Assembly: GCA_023410475.1 (NCBI GenBank)
Contig: JAEYPS010000032.1
Location: 124,001-188,000 of the forward strand
Length of the DNA stretch: 64,000 bases
Source of the DNA: Bacillota bacterium
GTDB taxonomy: Bacteria; Bacillota; Clostridia; Christensenellales; SZUA-584
Direction: 5' to 3'
In this document: positions 59,254 through 64,000 of the stretch, piece by piece
Layout of the letters: every line of letters starts with the position of its first letter
Position numbering within the stretch: position 1 is the stretch's first letter
Program-made: the position numbers and the translations under genes
Notes under the pieces: generated by a model
The model's database searches: none
What the model was told of the DNA's origin: nothing
Seen by the model: only the letters and a program-made list of their open reading frames with translations

Positions 59254-59269
59254 GTAATAACGTTATTAC
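59254..59269. promoter_or_regulatory. LacI-type operator of the hydrolase operon
   Basis: GTAATAACGTTATTAC is a perfect 16-bp palindrome with a central CG. It overlaps a possible promoter TTGCGG (59230-59235), 17 bases, TGTAAT (59253-59258). Confidence 0.8.
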
Positions 59270-59325
59270 CACACGGCAGGGGCGCGGAACTACGGCCGAA
59301 TCTAATATTTTGAGGAGGGATAAGA

Positions 59326-61428
59326 ATGATAAATCTATTGCCTGAACCAAAAACGCTTCTGGAAGACGGCGGGTCCACTCGTTCGTTCGACCGAATTTGC
59401 CTAAAATCCGAGGACAAGACCGATATTGAGCGGCTTCTTGAGACAGCCAGGCTGCGTTTTTGGAATCATGACGACCTGGAGTTTTGCACAGGGGACTGCG
59501 GCGATGCATGTAAATGTATCAAGCTTAACGCCGTCGCTTCACTGGGCGGAATTACTTCGCAGAATGACGAACTCTTCAAATCTCAAGGATACCATCTTGA
59601 AATAGCTGAAAATGAAATAATATTAAGATATGAAAACAACGCCGGATATATAAACGGCATGACCACTGTAAAGCAGCTGCTTAAAAAGCAAGGCGGCAAG
59701 TATACGCTGCCGTTATGCCGGATAACCGATTATCCGTCGCTGCCTGTGCGCGCGGTCGCGCCTACGTTCTCGTGGTACGCGGGCTACGGCAGGATAGGCT
59801 TTGACTGTCAGCTGTGGGGCTACGACGAATGGGCCCTGTTTATAAATATATGCCTAGACAACAAGATAAACCAGCTTAACATGGTCATGTACGGCTACTG
59901 GCCGTTTGAGATGGAGCAATACCCCGAGACAGTGTTCAAAAATGTGCCCATAAAGATATGGAACGCGGAAAACCGCAGATGGCTGACGGTCTGCTACACG
60001 CATCCTAATCTTGAAGAGCCTTTCCTCGGCAAGCTCATAGAATACGCCCACAAGCTCGAAGTAAGGCTGTTCGCCTACGTAGGGCTCAACTCCTACAACG
60101 GGGCGTACACCATAAAGCACCCCGAAGCTAGAACAAAGCCGCCAAAATCAGAGAAATTCCTTAACGACTTTGACTCGCTGTGCTTAAGCTATCCCGGCAC
60201 GACAGACTATATACTGGCCTCTATGAGAAGGATAGCGTCGCTCGGCTTCGACGGTTTTACGCTTGAGGAGAGCGAGGAGGGCTTCTGGTACTGCGAATGC
60301 GACGAGTGCAAAAAACGCTGGCACGCGACGTCAAGCTCGCCGGGAGAAGCAAAGCATAAGGCGAACATGTGGCTGCTAAGAAGCATATATAAAGAGGTCC
60401 GCAGCGTTAACCCCGATACAGTAATAGGTATACGCGCGTTCCGCCAGCCGCCTCTCGAGAAGGACCCCGCGTTTTTGAAGGAATGCGTTGAGTCTATGCC
60501 GGACGACATAATGCTGTTCTGGGCGCCGGGGCTTTACGTACCCGAAACGGAATTTGAAAAATGGTGCGACGCTTTCGGAAAGCACAGGATATGGGCTAGG
60601 GACACAGAAGCAAACGCGATAACGTCTACGATGGGAAGGCTTTACCGTACGTTCAAATCAAACATGATACGCTATGAGGACGAGGCCAACGAGCAGGTCA
60701 TAGAAACTGACATAAGGCAGCACAAGGGCAGCGTCAGCATGGGAGTACACGGTATAAACGGCTTCATGTTCGAATGGTACGGGCTGTTTATAAACCTTTT
60801 CGCGCACGGCAATTACGGCTGGGGCTCCGTAATGGATGAGGAGGAGTTCTACAAAAAGTCATGTGAGCTGAATTTTGGAGAGATGGGCGAAAAGGTGCTC
60901 TATGTTATGCGCAATATCGTAACGATTCATGAGAGCCAGATTCCGCTCTACACGACGCCTTTCCCGTTCCAGAAGAACAAGATGACGAACGCCGATATAC
61001 CGGCGATCATGGAGGCAAAGGCAAACCAGCCGCGCATACTACAGATGATCGAAGAGCTAAGGAAGTGGGCGTATACGAATAAAGATTACCGCTTCTGGCT
61101 GCCGCATTTTGACAAGCTGCATAACGCTGTGAGGCGCAACGCGGTAATATACGACCTCGTTCTCGCGGCGCTGCGGTATGAGGACGAAAAAGACCCGGTC
61201 AAGAAGGACGCTATACTGGATGAAATACTTTGGCTCAACGAACAAGACTTCGATATCGCGAAGGAGATGTTCTTCGACATAAACCCCGTGAGCGAATCCG
61301 GCGTCAAGAGCTGCATGTTCCCGTACCACGAGATGAAAAGGCTGATACACAACATAAGGCATCCCGAGGCGCCGGACAACGACATAATCTGCTCGGGAAT
61401 AGAAGCTTTAGGCTGGCTTTGGCTATAA
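59326..61428 (+). CDS. Glycoside hydrolase family 20-like protein
   Basis: A 700-residue cytoplasmic protein without signal peptide. Residues about 1-130 resemble the GH20b domain that precedes N-acetylhexosaminidase barrels (MINLLPEPKTLLEDG, GYHLEIAENEIILRYEN, RITDYPSLPVRAV). The barrel follows, with FDGFTLEESEEGFWYCECDECKKRW as possible catalytic acid region. A helical C-terminus follows. An amino-sugar substrate is likely but not certain. It is under LacI-type control. Confidence 0.75.
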   Translation: MINLLPEPKTLLEDGGSTRSFDRICLKSEDKTDIERLLETARLRFWNHDDLEFCTGDCGDACKCIKLNAVASLGGITSQNDELFKSQGYHLEIAENEIILRYENNAGYINGMTTVKQLLKKQGGKYTLPLCRITDYPSLPVRAVAPTFSWYAGYGRIGFDCQLWGYDEWALFINICLDNKINQLNMVMYGYWPFEMEQYPETVFKNVPIKIWNAENRRWLTVCYTHPNLEEPFLGKLIEYAHKLEVRLFAYVGLNSYNGAYTIKHPEARTKPPKSEKFLNDFDSLCLSYPGTTDYILASMRRIASLGFDGFTLEESEEGFWYCECDECKKRWHATSSSPGEAKHKANMWLLRSIYKEVRSVNPDTVIGIRAFRQPPLEKDPAFLKECVESMPDDIMLFWAPGLYVPETEFEKWCDAFGKHRIWARDTEANAITSTMGRLYRTFKSNMIRYEDEANEQVIETDIRQHKGSVSMGVHGINGFMFEWYGLFINLFAHGNYGWGSVMDEEEFYKKSCELNFGEMGEKVLYVMRNIVTIHESQIPLYTTPFPFQKNKMTNADIPAIMEAKANQPRILQMIEELRKWAYTNKDYRFWLPHFDKLHNAVRRNAVIYDLVLAALRYEDEKDPVKKDAILDEILWLNEQDFDIAKEMFFDINPVSESGVKSCMFPYHEMKRLIHNIRHPEAPDNDIICSGIEALGWLWL

Positions 61429-61488
61429 TCTGAGAGAGGCGCTGATATCGCTCAGCGGCATTTATATTAATTAAAAGGAGAGAGGAAA

Positions 61489-62661
61489 ATGCACGGAGAG
61501 ATTTGTATCCCAAAACACGAGTATAAGCAGCGCGCTGTTAAGGCGGCCGAGATGCTGCGCCGCGAGGGGCTCGATGCGCTCATAGTCAACGGAAACGAGG
61601 CCGACTACGCCAACACGAGGTATTTTTCGGGGTTCTGGCCGCTGTTTGAACGCTGCGGCGTGGCGATAAGCGCCGCGGGCGACGCAGCGCTGATGGTGGG
61701 GCCCGAGAGCAGAGAATTCGGCGGAGACCGCACAAAGCTCGACAAGCTCTATGTATTGAAGGATTACCGCGAAAGCGCAGACCCCGCGTACCCGGAGCTT
61801 AAAGCGGATACGTTTGCCGACGTGTTCAAGGGAATAGGAGTTACGGGCAAAAAGCTCAGGATAGGCGTCGCGAGCTATCTTGATACTTCTGTCGTTATCA
61901 TGGAGGGCATAAAGCAGGCGTTCCCCGAGGCGGAAATAGTTCGCGCCGATCATATAATGGTCGCTCTGCGCTCCATAAAATCCGATAACGAGATTGCGTG
62001 CCTTAAGGAAGGCTACAGGATAGCGGAGCTAGCGAGCCAGCAGGTCATAAAAGAGATAAGGCCGGGAATGACCGAGCTTCAGATGGTAGGCGTCGCTCAG
62101 AGGGTGATATACGAGCAGGGCGCCGAGTATGAAGGGCTGCCGATGTACGTGTTCTCCGAGGCGTCAACGAGGCACGCGATTTCGCGCTCGTCGTACCGCC
62201 GGTTTGAAAAGGGCGATATCGTGCAGCTCAACCTGTCCGCGAAGATAGACGGATATTCCGCGTCGATAGGCTATCCCATAATCCTCGGCAAGCTTAAAGG
62301 AGAGAGGCGCGACGTTGTGCTGTTCGGCCTTGAGGCGCACAGCTGGACGGAAAAGCAGCTAAAAGCGGGAGTGGTCGCCGCGGATGTAGCCAAAGGCTTT
62401 TATAAGTTTTATGAAGACAACGGTTATAAAGACAACTTCGTGTACGGCCCGATGCACGGCACGGGGCTAATAGAGGTGGAAGCGCCGTGGGTCGAGACGA
62501 TATCAAGCTATGAGTTTAAACCCAATATGACGTTCCAGATAGATACGTTCATATCGACGGATTCGTACGGCGTGAGATGGGAGAAGGGCATAGCGATAAA
62601 AGAGGGCGGCATAGAGGTATTGTCGCCGCCCATTGGCACGCTTTACGAGCTTGAGTTTTGA
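61489..62661 (+). CDS. M24-family (creatinase/prolidase-fold) protein lacking the metal site
   Basis: A 390-residue protein with an N-terminal creatinase domain (residues 10-140) and a C-terminal pita-bread domain. Of the five M24 metal ligands only H323 (GPMHGTGL) and E365 (VRWEKG) remain. The two Asp positions are N248 and S259 (LNLSAKIDGYSAS), and the first Glu is D352. It is therefore unlikely to be a metallopeptidase and may act like creatinase, which uses no metal. AAAAGGAGAGAGG precedes the ATG. Probably co-transcribed with the hydrolase. Confidence 0.85.
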   Translation: MHGEICIPKHEYKQRAVKAAEMLRREGLDALIVNGNEADYANTRYFSGFWPLFERCGVAISAAGDAALMVGPESREFGGDRTKLDKLYVLKDYRESADPAYPELKADTFADVFKGIGVTGKKLRIGVASYLDTSVVIMEGIKQAFPEAEIVRADHIMVALRSIKSDNEIACLKEGYRIAELASQQVIKEIRPGMTELQMVGVAQRVIYEQGAEYEGLPMYVFSEASTRHAISRSSYRRFEKGDIVQLNLSAKIDGYSASIGYPIILGKLKGERRDVVLFGLEAHSWTEKQLKAGVVAADVAKGFYKFYEDNGYKDNFVYGPMHGTGLIEVEAPWVETISSYEFKPNMTFQIDTFISTDSYGVRWEKGIAIKEGGIEVLSPPIGTLYELEF

Positions 62662-62669
62662 TGCACAGC

Positions 62670-62705
62670 GGGCAGGCTAATACACACAATGAGACCTGCC
62701 CTTTT
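62670..62705 (+). terminator. Terminator of the hydrolase operon
   Basis: GGGCAGG (62670-62676) pairs with CCTGCCC (62695-62701), followed by TTTT. Confidence 0.75.
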
Positions 62706-62720
62706 GCGCAAATTTGCGCG

Positions 62721-62824
62721 GGCTTGACCGCGGGGCAGGACAGCCGGTAAGGATACGCAGGCATCATGAGATTACTGTTAAGAATCGTATCCGAAGACAT
62801 AATGGGATGCCCTGCGGTCAGGCC
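62721..62824. ncRNA. Candidate structured RNA with nested stems
   Basis: A 17-bp outer stem (62721-62737 with 62808-62824; two G-T pairs, no mismatch) encloses a perfect 7-bp inner stem GGATACG/CGTATCC (62751-62757, 62786-62792). It matches no RNA family I recognise. The structure is visible on either strand, so the transcribed direction is not known. Confidence 0.4.
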
Positions 62825-63049
62825 ATATTTTAACGGTTCGCACGAAAAAATATCAGCGTTTAAGTTACAAGGCAGCCGTGATCTAAAGACAGGCTGAAAG
62901 AAAAAGGTTAAATAACTTATAATCTGCTTTAACTCTGGGAGATGATTGCCTTGCGGATATTGGGGCGCAGGGCATTGCGGCTTAGCGGCGGCGCGAAAAA
63001 AATGAGGCTGCGTTTGGCTTTGCAATGTCCTGCGCTGTGTGTTTATTTG

Positions 63050-63058
63050 TGATATAAT
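63050..63058 (+). promoter_or_regulatory. Extended -10 promoter of the MFS gene
   Basis: TGATATAAT is a full TGnTATAAT element 75 bases before the MFS start; no clear -35. Confidence 0.55.
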
Positions 63059-63133
63059 GTGTGAAGCTTTTGACCGCCAGCCTGGATAAAAGCAAGTATA
63101 AACAGCAAATTAAGACAGACAGAGGAACGACGA

Positions 63134-64000
63134 ATGATACAGCAGCGAAAACCGGGCAGAAAACTCATAATATTTACTTCATACGCGACGATAGCGATGC
63201 TGGGCATATATATATCGCTGTTTCAGTACACCATACTCAACATCTCGCAGGTTTTCGCGGTAAACGCTGCGATGATGGGGCTGATGATAGGCATGCAGCA
63301 TTTCGGCATGTCGGTGCCTCCGCTTTTTATCGGCGCGCTGTGCGGAAGGATAGGCAAAAAGAAGGTGCTGCTGGCGTCGTACACGCTTATTATAGCGGGG
63401 ACGTTTCTGGTGGGAATAATCGGAGACGCTGGCGCGTTTATCGCGTCCGTGCTCATCATAGGAGCCGGATTCTCGGTAACGGAAGCAACAACGTCTGCCG
63501 TGCTTGCCGACGAGTTTCCAGATGAAACGACGAAGCACCTTAACTTCTCGCAGGTGGCGTTTAGCTGCGGCGCGTTAGCGGGGCCGCTTATCGCGGAGCG
63601 TCTCATAAACTCGGGCGTATACTTTAAGGACCTTTATATCTACTGCTCGCTGATATTCTTCGCTCTGTACGGCTTGTTTATGCTTACGAAGCACGCCAAC
63701 GATAAGGGTGAGCCTCTTGAGTCGAGCTGCTTCAAGTTGTCCGGCTTCTTCAAAAACAGAGCGTTTTTGCTGCTTGCTCTTGGAATCATGCTCTACGTCG
63801 GCGTCGAGAACACCGTAGCCAATTTTGCCGACAGTTATTTTGAGATAGCTATGCAAACTCCGGCGCTCAGCGCGACCGCGCTTTCGCTGTTCTGGGGGGC
63901 TATGATACCCTCAAGATTTCTTGCCGGTATAATCAAGACAGATCCGAAAAAGATATTTGCATCTTTGTCGGTCCTTGTATTCGCGTCTTGCGTGACAGCT
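63134..64000 (+). CDS. Major facilitator superfamily transporter (3' truncated by window end)
   Basis: ATG 63134 follows AGAGGAACG and opens an uninterrupted frame of 289 codons to the window edge. Hydrophobic segments start with KLIIFTSYATIAMLGIYISL. Between segments 2 and 3 lies GALCGRIGKKKVLL, a form of the MFS motif A, and a second half starts near FFKNRAFLLLALGIMLYVG. At least eight membrane segments are visible. The substrate is unknown. Confidence 0.88.
   Translation, partial: MIQQRKPGRKLIIFTSYATIAMLGIYISLFQYTILNISQVFAVNAAMMGLMIGMQHFGMSVPPLFIGALCGRIGKKKVLLASYTLIIAGTFLVGIIGDAGAFIASVLIIGAGFSVTEATTSAVLADEFPDETTKHLNFSQVAFSCGALAGPLIAERLINSGVYFKDLYIYCSLIFFALYGLFMLTKHANDKGEPLESSCFKLSGFFKNRAFLLLALGIMLYVGVENTVANFADSYFEIAMQTPALSATALSLFWGAMIPSRFLAGIIKTDPKKIFASLSVLVFASCVTA

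Larger units (their letters stand above)
62662..63133. other. Structured non-coding gap before the MFS gene
   Basis: These 472 bases have no credible gene. They hold a terminator (62670-62705), the palindrome GCGCAAATTTGCGC (62706-62719), the long nested hairpin (62721-62824), an ATATTTT/AAAATAT hairpin (62825-62853) and an extended -10 at 63050-63058. Confidence 0.6.

Noticed and set aside
62549..63025. 158-codon open frame on the minus strand
   Set aside because: It overlaps the end of the M24-like gene in antisense, covers a terminator and the nested hairpin, has no ribosome binding site, and its composition is not protein-like.

Overview
The window reads as chromosomal DNA of an anaerobic, spore-forming Firmicute of the class Clostridia. 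The evidence is an H-type small acid-soluble spore protein gene, a division and cell-wall (dcw) cluster starting with mraZ-rsmH, a MurE with the DNPR motif of meso-diaminopimelate ligases, strong AGGAGG-type ribosome binding sites, TTG and GTG starts, and many ferredoxin-like proteins. I cannot name the genus.

Bases 1-1300 hold an upstream gene end, a VOC-fold protein, sspH and a Cys/Gly-rich spore-type small protein. Bases 1347-18633 form an arsenic and sulfur island: three ArsR repressors, acr3-arsD-arsA-ferredoxin, arsC-thioredoxin-ccdA, ferredoxin-arsP-thioredoxin, two TusA-like proteins, a LysR regulator with a perfect palindrome, a YeeE/YedE thiosulfate-type permease, a thioredoxin-reductase fusion, a ferredoxin, a SigZ-like sigma factor, arsM and a CoA-disulfide reductase with a rhodanese domain. 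The likely logic is arsenate reduction (ArsC with membrane-anchored Trx/CcdA), As(III) efflux (Acr3 powered by ArsA, fed by ArsD), methylation (ArsM), organoarsenical efflux (ArsP) and a thiol/sulfane-sulfur supply. Identical operator words before arsC and before the third arsR tie two of the operons together.

Bases 18837-26539 are mixed: an AT-rich YbjQ-domain protein, a GT2-GtrA glycosyltransferase, a three-gene zinc-ribbon operon of unknown role, an Mrp-type Fe-S carrier ATPase and several small unknown proteins. Bases 26873-40653 are the dcw cluster: mraZ, rsmH, ftsL, a PASTA penicillin-binding protein, murE, mraY, murD, ftsW, murA, ftsQ, ftsA, ftsZ. murF, murG and murC are absent from their usual places. 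Pseudouridine catabolism (psuK, psuG), a PAS-GGDEF cyclase, galM and a uroporphyrinogen-decarboxylase-family protein follow.

Bases 46697-49637 are a zinc-type ABC importer with its Fur-family regulator. Divergent from it, bases 49851-54251 carry a seven-gene metallocofactor-like cluster: two NifX-type proteins, two MinD/ferredoxin ATPases, DUF5320, DUF89 and DUF134. A large-subunit catalase, a YbaN-like protein, a metallo-hydrolase, a LacI-regulated glycoside hydrolase/peptidase-like pair and a truncated MFS transporter finish the window. The last intergenic stretch folds into a long nested hairpin that no gene explains. A short palindromic repeat with a GTGA loop recurs at three gene boundaries.
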